Assembly (NCBI GenBank): GCA_029865225.1
Contig: JAOUHJ010000017.1
Location: forward strand, 1 to 54,301
Direction of reading: 5' to 3'
DNA from: Nitrospira sp.
Lineage (GTDB): Bacteria > Nitrospirota > Nitrospiria > Nitrospirales > Nitrospiraceae
DNA length: 54,301 bases
Shown here: in pieces, positions 28,014 to 36,797 of the stretch
How the letters are laid out: each line of letters begins with the position of its first letter
Numbering within the stretch: the first letter of the stretch is position 1
Notes under the pieces: model-generated
Database searches by the model: none
What the model was told of the DNA's origin: nothing
Seen by the model: the letters and a program-made list of their open reading frames with translations, nothing else
Program-made: the position numbers and the translations under genes

Positions 28014-28032
28014 CACCTTGTGAAGGTTCTAC

Positions 28033-28163
28033 CAGTCTGCTGAAAAACCCTTCGTTCATCCTTCGAGAACCTCAGGACGAACGAGGCGGTCATTGAAACT
28101 ATTGACATTTTCCGTTCGTGCTGAGCTTGTCGAAGCACACATATTGAGTTTTTCAGCAGACTG
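28033..28163. mobile_element. MITE-like element with perfect 16-bp terminal inverted repeats
   Basis: CAGTCTGCTGAAAAAC at 28033-28048 and its exact reverse complement at 28148-28163 bound 131 bases with no open frame. Inside, two divergent copies of a motif of the form CTTCGAnAAnCTCAGnACGAACG face each other, a sequence type seen scattered in many environmental genomes. It sits between two convergent genes and could also work as a two-way transcription stop. Confidence 0.82.
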
Positions 28164-28211
28164 CTCGTGTCCGGACCGCTCGTCGGAGCGCCTGTCTATG
28201 TAAGTGCAAGG

Positions 28212-29024
28212 TTAGAAGCGTGCGCCGAGGGAGATCACGGCGAAGTTATACCAGCCGAAGACGAAGCGGTCGTTGTCCACCCCGCCTTCGAAGACCCGAT
28301 AGCCGGCTGTGATATACCAGATGTCACTCACGTCGTACCTGATTTTCAAGGCCGTATCGATCGCGCGTCCTTGAGGGGCGACCAGTCCATCGAAGTCCAG
28401 CAGGGCGGTCCACCGAGGGGTTAGGTCATACTCGAGGCTCGTGCTCAACAACGGGACGACTCCCACATTGCTATCGGAGGCGATGGTTCCCTGCTGGCGT
28501 AGTTCGACGCGGGCGTCTCGGATGAAGGCAGTGGCGCCGACACGCCAGCGCAGGCGAGGGGATTCGTACAGAAGATATCGATAGGTCAGCCGATAGGAAT
28601 CGAACTTGTACTCGGAATCGACCGGCACGCCAGGAGTAAAGGTTCCCCCGGCGAAGAGCACTGGGGAGCCGAAGGTTCCTGCTCCAGAAAACTGAAGCGG
28701 CGCATAGACGAAGCGGAGCGAATGGCGGCGGGCAGGGGTCCACGTAGCTTCGATGCGGCGCTGCGCTATCGGGCCGCTGCCTTGAAGATTTGTCAGATCG
28801 AAGCGGGTACCCGCGCTACTATCAGGAATGTGAATCTCGTTGCGCGATTGCCATACGGCGCCGGTCTCGAATTCCAGCGAAAATCGATGATCAGGCGGGG
28901 CAGCATGCGCGCCCAGTGGCGCACTCACGAGACACGCGAGAGTAACCGCGATCGCGCACATTTGAGCGAAGCTGACAGGGGCCCGACGACGCTGCCGGTG
29001 TGGTGATAGAACGATCCCTTCCAT
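28212..29024 (-). CDS. Outer-membrane beta-barrel protein of unknown function
   Basis: About 270 residues with a signal peptide (QMCAIAVTLACLVSAPLGAHA-A) and regular amphipathic strands: HRFSLEFETGAVWQSRNE, RRIEATWTPARRHSLRFVYAPL, YKFDSYRLTYRYLLYESPRLRWRVGATAFIRDARVEL, YDLTPRWTALLDFDG, ending WYNFAVISLGARF with the C-terminal Phe of barrel proteins. The first in-frame codon is a TTG at 29030; the ATG at 29024 is used here. It resembles small eight-strand barrels. No partner gene is adjacent: the MITE-like element lies downstream and the MscS-type gene upstream on the same strand, 250 bases away. Confidence 0.82.
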   Translation of the reverse strand: MEGIVLSPHRQRRRAPVSFAQMCAIAVTLACLVSAPLGAHAAPPDHRFSLEFETGAVWQSRNEIHIPDSSAGTRFDLTNLQGSGPIAQRRIEATWTPARRHSLRFVYAPLQFSGAGTFGSPVLFAGGTFTPGVPVDSEYKFDSYRLTYRYLLYESPRLRWRVGATAFIRDARVELRQQGTIASDSNVGVVPLLSTSLEYDLTPRWTALLDFDGLVAPQGRAIDTALKIRYDVSDIWYITAGYRVFEGGVDNDRFVFGWYNFAVISLGARF

Positions 29025-29276
29025 AGACAATTATACACTGAACCTATTGCAAAAAACGCGATGGCATGACGCGCTCCCAAGGGGGGCAGCGCAGCTATAC
29101 GAACGAGCTCGATTGATGGTCGATCAATAGAGTCTGGTGCCCTAGGCAAGAGGGATAATCTAAGCTGCAGTCGCTTAGAAGAACTCGAGTTCTGTGCGGA
29201 CTCTAAAAGCTGGCGCGTACGATCGGCGGTTCTCTCGCGAATCAAGATTCCGTCCTGCACCAGGACATGATGTGGA

Positions 29277-30992
29277 TCAAGGATCCGGCGAGGGAGTGGG
29301 TGCCGCAGGCTTCGCGGGTGGAGCGAACCATTGATCTTTCTGAACGATCTTAGGTGTGGCAGGATCGCCCACGTAGGCCGGGCTCATAATCTGCACACCG
29401 TACTCGTTAAAGAGATCAAGGATGTTGCGGTGCAGCGCTGCATACAGTCTGGAACTCTCCTGCGGCTGATTGGAATAGACGTTCAATTGGTAGTTCACCG
29501 CGAAGTCGCCCAACGACAGCAGAAGCACGAACGGCGGAGGACTCTGCAACAGCCCGTCCGTCCGCCGCGCCGCCTCGATCAACATGGCCTCCACCTGCCG
29601 CCAGGAAGTGTCGTAGCCGATTCCCACGGTCGTATGAAGGATCAGCCCTCGTTCCCGCGCGAGCGAGCTGAAGTTCGTAACGCTGCTGTTCAGAATCGTA
29701 GAATTCGGAATCGTGATTTCCTCGTTCTTGATCGAGCGTAGGTGTGTTACCTGGAGCCGTATCGCGGTGACATCTCCAACCAGTTGATCGATCTTGACTC
29801 GGTCGCCGACTTTGAAGGCGCGTCGGTAAATCAACGAGTATCCTGCGATGGTATTAGCGACGGACGAAGACGATCCGAGCGAAAAAATGACGCCGAGCAG
29901 AATCGAGACCCCTTTAAATGCTTCCGAGTGAGATCCCGGCACGTACGGATAGGCGATGACCAGCGCGAAGACGATGGTCACCAATCGCAGAATGCGGAAT
30001 GTCGGCATCGCCCAGTCGGGATCAAACCCGCTGAGCGAGATCGTACCGTGCTGAATGCCGGTGAAATACATCTCCTGCAGCTTGAGTGTGTACCGGATGA
30101 CGATTGCGAGAATGAGGAGGAAGATCAGGTTCGGCACCGCTTCGATGACGGCCAGCCCCATGGTCTGGAGCGGGTCGAGAGTCAGCCACAGGAGTCTCGT
30201 CGAGAGCGCTTTGGTCCAGGGAAACAGGCCGAGAACGAACTGGCTGTAGACGAACAACAGAAAAAGGATGAGTAACGTGCGCAAGAGCCTATTCGACGCT
30301 CGGATACCGGTCCAGATCCGCTCCGATTCCACAATCCGGAAGGTCTTGAGGTGCAGTCCCTCCACTTTCGCTTTGAATCGTTTTCCCAGCAACCGGTCCA
30401 CGCGCCTGAACGTCAGGACTACAAGATACACGGACAGCGAGAACGCGGCAGTCGCACCCACCGCATAGAGCGCGTGAGTGTAGAGAATCGGTGGATTCCT
30501 ATCGCGCCGATAGGCCTCAACCCCGGCCCTGATACGGTTTCGATACACCTCGGCCAAAAGTTGGCGTGATACCCCTTCGATCTCTGCATCGGCTTCGAAA
30601 ACTATCACCACAAGCTCGTCCGAAAACTTGACGAGGGAGCGGTCCGTTCCTTCCTCGACTCGAAGGGAGTCCAGCGGGAGGCTTGTGTTTGAAGCGAGCT
30701 CGCGCAGACGCTCTTCGATGAGGCCGGCTCGTTGTTCAGCCGGAAAGGCACTGACTCCGCGTACCTTGAACAGCACCTGACCGTCCAGCGTCACTGGGGC
30801 CAATGGAGACACCTCCGCTGCAGCGGTGGGTGGTGGACTCGTGCGCTGTTCGGCGGCATACGAGACGTCCAGTAGCGTGACGACAAGCAAGAGTGCGAGG
30901 GCGCACAGGCGGAAGGGTCTGCAGTCGATGGTGGAACGCGCATGGAGCTCCGAGCGAGGAAAAGACACGTGTGTGGGCTCACAAAAGAACAT
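29277..30992 (-). CDS. Mechanosensitive channel, MscS family
   Basis: A 571-residue protein. An N-terminal signal-like helix (LCALALLLVVTLLDVSYAA) leads a periplasmic domain of about 130 residues (VLFKVRGVSAFPAEQRAGLIEERL...), then several membrane helices (about residues 165-400), the pore-lining helix FKGVSILLGVIFSLGSSSSVANTIAGY and the beta domain RAFKVGDRVKIDQLVGDVTAIRLQVTHLRSIKNEEITIPNS, which is the MscS signature. The tail is proline/alanine-rich. It likely relieves osmotic stress at the inner membrane. The ATG at 30992 is preferred; a TTG at 31064 would add 24 residues of no clear character. Confidence 0.93.
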   Translation of the reverse strand: MFFCEPTHVSFPRSELHARSTIDCRPFRLCALALLLVVTLLDVSYAAEQRTSPPPTAAAEVSPLAPVTLDGQVLFKVRGVSAFPAEQRAGLIEERLRELASNTSLPLDSLRVEEGTDRSLVKFSDELVVIVFEADAEIEGVSRQLLAEVYRNRIRAGVEAYRRDRNPPILYTHALYAVGATAAFSLSVYLVVLTFRRVDRLLGKRFKAKVEGLHLKTFRIVESERIWTGIRASNRLLRTLLILFLLFVYSQFVLGLFPWTKALSTRLLWLTLDPLQTMGLAVIEAVPNLIFLLILAIVIRYTLKLQEMYFTGIQHGTISLSGFDPDWAMPTFRILRLVTIVFALVIAYPYVPGSHSEAFKGVSILLGVIFSLGSSSSVANTIAGYSLIYRRAFKVGDRVKIDQLVGDVTAIRLQVTHLRSIKNEEITIPNSTILNSSVTNFSSLARERGLILHTTVGIGYDTSWRQVEAMLIEAARRTDGLLQSPPPFVLLLSLGDFAVNYQLNVYSNQPQESSRLYAALHRNILDLFNEYGVQIMSPAYVGDPATPKIVQKDQWFAPPAKPAAPTPSPDP

Positions 30993-31971
30993 GGTAGACC
31001 ACGAACTCCTGCTGTTCTGCTCCGGCGCGGGGCAGACGATACCAAAGGCAAGTGCGCCTTGCAATGTCGGGGATGGCAGGTGCCCGAAAACTCCGAGCTC
31101 TTTTCACCTCGGATGAGGGAGATGGCATGTCAGCCGGCCTTGCAGGAGTAGGCCGGCGTCTGTAAATTGCACCTGATCGAGGCCGATTCCATGAGGTGAG
31201 GGGGTCGGTACGAGCACGCGACAATCCCGATGACACGCTGGCGGTGTTTCACGGCCCCCAATGTTTAGCGCGCGGCCAGTCGGAGGGCTGGCGGTCGAGG
31301 CTGTGGCGTCTTGCCCAGGCCGCCGCCCATCCCACAGATCGGGGGGCCGCACACTCGTTGATTTAAAGGCAATCGTGCGCATACACATTTCGGCGCCACG
31401 CTGACACGAGTCGAGAGGGAATACCGGACAGATAGTGGCCTCCAGAAATCGGACAGCGTACCTTGCTGTCTACACGGATGAATAGGCTCCTTGACATTAT
31501 TCCGGATTCCGCAGTAGCCAATGCAGGCAAAAAACACTAGCAGAAACACCGCGGTAGTCAATGCCGTACGTTGCCAATTTTGAACTGCGCCGCAGGTGAA
31601 GATGCTGAACATCGGTCTTGATGGTTAAACAGGAATTCATTTAAGTGGATCAAGGTATTTGAACGCACCTTAAGGAATGGGACCGCCGGGACTCTGAAGG
31701 GAGCGATCGCGTTCGGTCAGACAGCGGGCTTGCAAGTCTGTCGGGTATCATGTAATAACGTTGCCCGGTGGTCAGTGAATCCTCCCCAGGCTCTCCCTAA
31801 ACGGGTGAGAGGGGGGGTGCCGAGACGAGAAGGGCTGCGTGTGAGTGCCATAGCATCAGATAGTCGGGATTGCCGAAGGTGTGTCGCAGGCAACTCGAAG
31901 GATAATGAGTGAAAGGCAACTGCTGGGCTGTCGATAATTATTCATTACGTGGATTTTGTGAGGTGTTCATA
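30993..31971. other. Long intergenic region with no supported gene
   Basis: About 980 bases between the MscS gene and the DUF4136 lipoprotein gene, divergently transcribed. A minus-strand frame at 31265-31612 has one hydrophobic segment but no ribosome site and a low-complexity tail, so I do not call it. No hairpin-plus-T terminator or tRNA is evident. The region presumably holds two promoters and decayed sequence. Confidence 0.55.
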
Positions 31972-32520
31972 ATGAACTGTTCAAGAGGCATCATGCTGAT
32001 CGTGCTCGCACTCCTGACGACCTTGGGATGCACGGGGCCGACCGTGCGCACCGACTTCGACCCTGAAGCAAACTTCGGCACGTTCCGGACCTACGCGTTC
32101 TCCGGGATGACCGATGTGAATCAGGGGGGCTTGTTGGACAACTCCTTGGTCCGCAAGCGGGTGGAGGGAATGGTCGGCCGACAGCTCACGAACAAAGGAC
32201 TTAGAGAGGTCGCATTGAGCGACAATCCGGATCTCCTGGTCTATTATTGGTTAGGCCGCAAAGATGTGCAGGAGGTTCGTAGTACAGGTTCGGTCGTAGG
32301 AGGGTATCGGTGGGGCGCGGGCTACAGTGATGTCACCACCTATACATATACAGAAGGATCTTTGGTGGTCGACCTCGTAACCCCGGCGAAAAAAGAATTG
32401 GTCTGGCGGGCCAGTACACTCGGCGAGCTCACAGATTCAAAAGAGAAGAATTTTCAAATGGCGGAACAGGCGCTCGCCAAGGCGTTCAAGAATTATCCAC
32501 CAAAACGTTCGACACCATGA
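31972..32520 (+). CDS. DUF4136 lipoprotein
   Basis: A 182-residue protein with a lipoprotein signal (LIVLALLTTLGC, lipid Cys20). The mature domain has the DUF4136 layout: VRTDFDPEANFGTFRTYAF at the start, a middle part with LVRKRVEGMVGRQLTNKGLREV and NPDLLVYYWLG, then TYTEGSLVVDLVTPAKKELVWRASTLGEL. Such lipoproteins are common in Gram-negatives and of unknown role. The start at 31972 opens the signal directly, with GAGGTG upstream; the in-frame ATG at 31909 lacks a ribosome site. It marks the left edge of the insertion-sequence zone. Confidence 0.88.
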   Translation: MNCSRGIMLIVLALLTTLGCTGPTVRTDFDPEANFGTFRTYAFSGMTDVNQGGLLDNSLVRKRVEGMVGRQLTNKGLREVALSDNPDLLVYYWLGRKDVQEVRSTGSVVGGYRWGAGYSDVTTYTYTEGSLVVDLVTPAKKELVWRASTLGELTDSKEKNFQMAEQALAKAFKNYPPKRSTP

Positions 32521-32669
32521 TGACCTAAAGCAGAGACATTTCAGCTGATCGCACAGTCTCATGACTCAGTCTGGTTGTAGAGGTGTGTTGAGTTCTTTAC
32601 CTTCCGTCGGATCCCTTTCGCTTTTCCATGGTTGAGTCTGCACATTCATCGCCACTGACAAACATTAAA

Positions 32670-33702
32670 ATGGGCAGTTTCAAGTTCCAAGTGCAACGGG
32701 CGAATGATGGCGCACGTACGCATACACTTCCAGAGGCGTCGCAACGTTGAGACATTTCCGTGGACGCGTGTTCAACCGATCCGCGAGGGCGTTCAATTCC
32801 CGCTGGGTGTAGCCCGACAAGTCGATGCCCTTGGGCAAGTACTGACCGAGCAGGCCATTCGAGTTTTCATTGGTACCGCGTTGCCAGGGACAATGGGGAT
32901 CGGCAAAGAAGACGCGAATCGCAAGGCGTGTGGACAGTCGTTCATGTTCAGCCATCTCTTTGCCTCGATCGTACGTCAGGGTTTTCCGCAGTATCGCGGG
33001 GACATGCCGGAGTTGCTTGGTGAAGCCCTGGCGGGCACTTGTGGCATCGGTTCCGTTCATCTTGGCAAGGATAACCAGGCGTGTGGGTCGCTCCATCAGG
33101 GTGCCCACGGCCGATCTATTGCGGGCGCCCTTGAGCAAGGCGCCCTCCCAGTGACCGGGCACCGTGCGGCTCTCCACCTCGGCGGGACGCGCGGCGATTG
33201 GCGTCATATGGGGAATCTGGCCTCGTTGCTCTCTGTCTCGTGCCCGCGGGCGACGCGCCTTGCGTGCCTGCCGCAACGCGGCCAACCGTTCGCTGCGCAG
33301 CGCTCCGCGAGGCAAGACATACAGACCGACATAGATGGTCTCAGGCGAGAGGTGTTTTCGCATGTCGTCAGGATACGCCCGGCGGAGGCGTCCCGCAATC
33401 TGCTCGGGCAACCAGCCCGCCGCCAGCTGCGTCCGAACATACTGCCACAACCACGGGTCGTGGAGTTTCCGTACTCGCCGTGGGTGCTGGGCGCGGGCGG
33501 ACAGCCGCGTGGCGCTGCGCTGCACAGGCGCGATAGGGACCACCTCGTGGGGTGTTCCGGGCCACCTCGCGGCTCACGGTGCTCGGCGCACGCCCCAAGA
33601 CCCGCGCCATCGCTCGAAGCGAATGGCCGTGTGCCAGGCCTAAACTTACGGCCTCACGTTCGTCGGCACTCAGGTGGTTATACCGTATCCGGTCATGATG
33701 AC
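32670..33702 (-). mobile_element. IS30-family insertion sequence, degenerate
   Basis: The unit is defined by its transposase (32680-33696) and by the point where the neighbouring barrel-gene remnant stops matching (about 33703). I cannot define clean terminal inverted repeats; TTCAAGTTCC at 32678-32687 and TTCAACTTCG reading inward near 33710 are similar but may be chance. Confidence 0.7.
32680..33696 (-). pseudogene. IS30-type transposase, frameshifted and missing a catalytic Asp
   Basis: The N-terminal HTH (YNHLSADEREAVSLGLAHGH, then RAMARVLGRAPSTVSREVARN) lies in one frame, and the catalytic part (LHDPWLWQYVRTQL, ETIYVGLYV, GTLMERPTRLVIL, TLTYDRGKEM, CPWQRGTNENSNGLLGQYLPKG) in another. 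The natural ATG at 33696 is in the same frame as the catalytic part, so two compensating indels (about 33685 and 33500-33525) explain the pattern. In the first catalytic motif the family has WEGDL; here it is WEGALLKG (GCC codon at 33139-33141), so the first DDE residue is lost. The second Asp (TYDRGKEM) and the Glu (GTNENSNG) remain. The element is therefore very likely dead. Confidence 0.88.
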
Positions 33703-33929
33703 CATTCCCGAAGTTGAAGTTGTTCTGAAACGGAACGCTGATGAGATCCGCAACGGGATTCTGCACTTGTTTGGCCAAGTCGCTGTTGTTCTCGGCTGCC
33801 TGAGCTTGTTGAGCCAACGCTCCCTGACCGATCATGAGAAGCATGACAATGGCAAAACCGGCGCCGCCCACCCTCATGAGAATGCATCTTTCCCGCATAA
33901 CAATCCTCTCTCCGCCGGAGTTCCTGCTG
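33703..33929 (-). pseudogene. 5' stump of a second 'neuromedin U'-type barrel gene
   Basis: The minus strand from 33929 to about 33703 matches 18990-19215: the same leader (CTCCAGCAGGAACTCCGGCG), GAGAGAGGATTGTT before the ATG at 33898, then a signal peptide (ILMRVGGAGFAIVMLLMIGQG) and SDLAKQVQNPVADLIS. It ends at PFQNNFNFGNG where the IS30-type sequence begins, and the rest of the gene is absent on the far side of that element. The stump's frame runs on into the transposase HTH, making a chimeric open frame down to 33368. It lies between two insertion sequences. Confidence 0.9.
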
Positions 33930-33934
33930 GAGCG

Positions 33935-34960
33935 CTAGTGTAGTGCGTCCAACGCTTCTTTACATTTGGCGACTTTGGCCACAATGCTTTCCGCAGACGC
34001 GGTCCATGTAAAGACCTGGGGCTTCAGGTTGTGATGATGGACGTAGTCATCGATGGCGGCCATGAGTTCACGGACGTTGCGGAAACTGCCCCGGCGAATG
34101 CGCTTGTCCGTGAGGTCTCGAAACCACCGTTCCACCATATTGAGCCACGAACTTGATGTGGGGATGACGTGCAGATGGAAGCGCGGATGCCGGCGCACCC
34201 AGCGCTTCACCCGAGGATGTTTATGGGTCCCATAGGTGTCCACAATGAGATGCAGCACGAGATGGGACGGGGTCTCGGCGTCAATCTTCTTGAGGAACCG
34301 GATGAACTCCTGATGCCGATGCCGCGGCAGGCAATCGCCGATCACGTTCCCATCGAGCAGGTTCAGCGCCGCAAACAAGGTCGTCGTGCCATGGCGTTTA
34401 TAGTCGTGTGTCTGGGTCCCACAGCGACCCTTCTTCATCGGCAGGCCGGGCTGGGTGCGGTCCAGGGCCTGGATCTGGCTTTTCTCGTCCACGGAGAGGA
34501 CCAACGATTTGTCCGGCGGATTCAGATACAGCCCCACCACGTCGTGGAGCTTCTCGACGAACTGTGGATCACGGCTGAGCTTGAACGTCTTGCTCAGATG
34601 CGGCTTGAGTCCATGCTGCTTCCAAATTCGGCGCACCGTCGCTTCGCTGACCCCCTGTGCGTCCGCCATCGTTCGGGTACTCCAGTGTGTCGCCGCGAGC
34701 GGTGTGGTGTGCAGCGTCGCCTCGACAATGGCACGGACCTTCCGGGCTGGAATGTGCGGAAGACGACCGGGGCGCATCGTGCGTGAGTCCAGCCACGCGC
34801 AGCCCCAAGAACCGTTCACGCCACAGTTGGACCGTGGGTCGCGAGATCCCCAGCTGCTGCGCAATGTCTTGATTCAGGACTCCCTCTGCGGCCAGCGTGA
34901 TGATCTGGGCGCGTTGCACGACCCGCAGCGGCAGGCGCTTCGCATCGCGGTGACCTTGAC
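33935..34960 (-). pseudogene. IS630-type transposase in two frames
   Basis: The N-terminal HTH part ([39 protein letters not shown]) is in a different frame from the catalytic part, which begins [19 protein letters not shown]. The catalytic domain is intact: [18 protein letters not shown] (first Asp), [14 protein letters not shown] (second Asp) and [15 protein letters not shown] (Glu). The join needs a +1 step at a CCCC run near 34788, reading ...HDAP-GRLPHI. Some IS630 relatives are known or proposed to use programmed frameshifting, so this may be functional; an indel is equally possible. A run of eight C near 34968 may hide a further frame change at the extreme N-terminus. Confidence 0.82.
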
Positions 34961-34990
34961 TCCCCCCCCGAGATGGTGGCAGTCTGCGTG
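33935..34990 (-). mobile_element. IS630-family insertion sequence
   Basis: The extent is inferred from the transposase (C-terminus at 33935, N-terminal HTH near 34955) and from the intact starts of flanking material: the barrel-gene stump at 33929 and the lipoprotein pseudogene at 35046. Terminal repeats and the TA target duplication are not resolved. It abuts the stump within a few bases. Confidence 0.75.
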
Positions 34991-35045
34991 TGCGATGACC
35001 CTCGATTCTCGAAGGATTACTGGGGCACCCTGGACGGGAGGCGCG

Positions 35046-35648
35046 ATGTCGGGACCGCTCGCGTATTTTGTTCGAGCATTCTGCTTCTGCGCAACATCTG
35101 TTCTGGTTGATTGCAGCACGCCGTCGCTCGATATGACCGGCAGGCCCATCGTACCGGCTGGGCCGGATGGGGGCGTGGTGATCGGAGCCGTCCTTGTGCA
35201 TGCGGATCAAGAGGCACCCGACTCCTGGTTTAACCGGCTGTTCGGTCGTAAAGCGGCGGGATTCATGTAAGAGTTTGAAATTCTGATTGTCCAGGCCACT
35301 GATCCGAAAGGCACGCGTCCCTACCTGGACCGATATCAACTGGATGCGAAACTGGGAGAGGAGAAGATCTTCGTCGCACGCTTGCCGGTCGGCACCTATC
35401 TGTTCAAGACCTTTCGCCATGAAGGACTGTCGGCCATGGGAGGCGACGCGGGCTTGACCTTTCATGCCGCGCCAGAGACTACCTCATATATAAGGCGCTT
35501 TGTTCTGGATATCCCCCGACGCGTGGCCATGGGGACGTCCTACCCCTACCGCGCTCAAGATGCGGGCGAGACGACATTGGCCGCCGTCCAGAAGCAGTAC
35601 CCTCACTTGGGAGGGCAGGTCGTCATTGCGCCAATGCAGGCCAGGTAA
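35046..35648 (+). pseudogene. Exported protein gene with an in-frame stop
   Basis: GGGAGGCGCG precedes the ATG at 35046. The first 74 codons (hydrophobic start FVRAFCFCATSVLVDC, then IVPAGPDGGVVIGAVLVHAD and WFNRLFGRKAAGFM) end at TAA 35268-35270. The same frame then continues without break as EFEILIVQATDPKGTRPYLD, KIFVARLPVGTYLFKTFRHEG, RRFVLDIPRRVAMGTSY to a stop at 35648. A single substitution (for example from a Tyr codon) explains it. The whole product would be about 200 residues, resembling DUF2846-like envelope proteins with a carboxypeptidase-regulatory-like beta fold; I cannot name it. It lies directly next to the IS630-type element. Confidence 0.75.
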
Positions 35649-35723
35649 AGGACGGCGCTTTCTCAAGACTGGGTATCCATCGGGGCATGGGATTCTCGTG
35701 CGATCCATCAAGGACGACAAACT

Positions 35724-36281
35724 ATGACCACTTACGGCCAACTCCCACGGAGGTTGTTCTGTCTCCTCCTAGCCATCAGCCTCACGCTGGCGGCGGCAGG
35801 TTGTTCCAACGTGCCGCGTCGTTATGTACGGATGGCTGAACGTGACGTGACGCTCACAGGTCTGGTGGCTAGTTTGGAGAAGTACCAGGGGAAAATGGTG
35901 CTGCTCGGGGGGACCCTCATCGAAGAAGAAGCGAACGAGGAGTACATCTGGCTGCGCCTGAAGAATCGGCCGTTGGACCAAAATTACACGCCCCATCTTC
36001 CCGCTGAGCCGAGCGGTCCCGAGGCTGGTTTCTACTGGGTGACGGTGGAGAAGAATAAACTGCCTCAGACGTATCGAAGCTGGGCACGGATGACGGTGGC
36101 CGGACGAGTGACTGGGACCACGAGATTCGAGACCGAGCCGGTACTAGCACTCGTGTACGTGCGAGGATGGGGGATCGACGGGAAACATCACGGGGTCTGG
36201 GAGCACATCGATCCCAATTATGTGCCCGGACCTCCCGGAGGCAGTAGGTACCCGAATTTGCCCAGAGGGCCAGGGTATTAG
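35724..36281 (+). CDS. Slp-family outer-membrane lipoprotein
   Basis: A 185-residue protein with a lipoprotein signal (LLLAISLTLAAAGC, lipid Cys27) and Slp-type sequence: RRYVRMAERDVTLTGLVASLEKYQGKMVLLGG, EEEANEEYIWLRLKNRPLDQNY, GPEAGFYWVTVE, and ARMTVAGRVTGTTRF near PVLALVYVRGWGI. Slp lipoproteins are starvation- or stress-associated surface proteins in enterobacteria; the role here is unknown. A proline/glycine-rich tail ends the protein. AAGGA lies about 10 bases before the ATG. It is the only gene between the two insertion-sequence zones that looks intact. Confidence 0.87.
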   Translation: MTTYGQLPRRLFCLLLAISLTLAAAGCSNVPRRYVRMAERDVTLTGLVASLEKYQGKMVLLGGTLIEEEANEEYIWLRLKNRPLDQNYTPHLPAEPSGPEAGFYWVTVEKNKLPQTYRSWARMTVAGRVTGTTRFETEPVLALVYVRGWGIDGKHHGVWEHIDPNYVPGPPGGSRYPNLPRGPGY

Positions 36282-36379
36282 GAGGTACCTGGGGTATGAG
36301 AAAGCGATCCGATGCCCGCTTTCCGGTACGCAGACTTCGTTGGAAGGTAGGCTGATACTCAGACGGCCGGAGTTCGAAA

Positions 36380-36737
36380 AAGATAATCCGATATCACCCG
36401 ACCCGTATTGGGGCCCGCGAAGGCGAGTGGCAGTGGTGACAACGGCTCGATCAAGCTCTGGCCCAAGGAAGGCCGAGGCGAGCCGGTGGTCCGCTGGCAT
36501 TGCGCTAGGGGGTGGTCGCTCGTGGTGCTGCCCGACGGGCGGCTGGCGAGTGGCGCCGCCGACGACGGCAGCAGGAGTAAGCTCTGGCTTGTTGGCGAGC
36601 TGAAATTGATCGCAGTTCTTTGCCTTTGCGCCGGGAGTAATCTCACGAAAGACGAGTGGGTCCGCTATATCGTGGCCAACACCTCTTGGTAGCCAAGCTG
36701 TCGCGACCTTCCCTCGAACTGGACCGCCCCAGATTAG
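36380..36737 (+). pseudogene. WD40-repeat protein remnant (C-terminal end)
   Basis: In one frame the sequence reads SGSGDNGSIKLWPKEGRGEPVV, then WSLVVLPDGRLASGAADDGS and SKLW, two decayed WD40 blades. The end reads LIAVLCLCAGSNLTKDEWVRYI, and after an in-frame TAG at 36690-36692 continues PSCRDLPSNWTAPD before TAG at 36737. From memory, NLTKxEWxRYI...PSCRDLPSNW is the standard tail of bacterial WD40 proteins, so the internal TAG replaced a codon in that tail. There is no start or upstream blades. This is the 3' relic of a much larger gene. Confidence 0.75.
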
Positions 36738-36797
36738 AACTTTACCGAAGTTTTGAGTTTGCAAGCTCAACAGTTTCGGGAGCTGGTGGCTGATCCA

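Noticed and set aside
28060..28130. CRISPR-like appearance of repeated CTTCGA...CGAACG motifs
   Set aside because: Only two inverted copies within one MITE-like unit; no regular repeat-spacer array and no cas gene in the window.
31265..31612. Minus-strand frame with one hydrophobic segment in a long intergenic region
   Set aside because: No ribosome site, low-complexity tail and no recognisable sequence; not enough to call a gene.
32678..33712. Possible terminal inverted repeats of the IS30-type element (TTCAAGTTCC / TTCAACTTCG)
   Set aside because: The right-hand match falls in sequence that is conserved in the barrel gene itself, so the similarity is probably chance.
35268..35270. Recoding of the in-frame TAA as a sense codon
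   Set aside because: TAA recoding is not expected in this type of bacterium and no recoding element is visible; a nonsense mutation is simpler.
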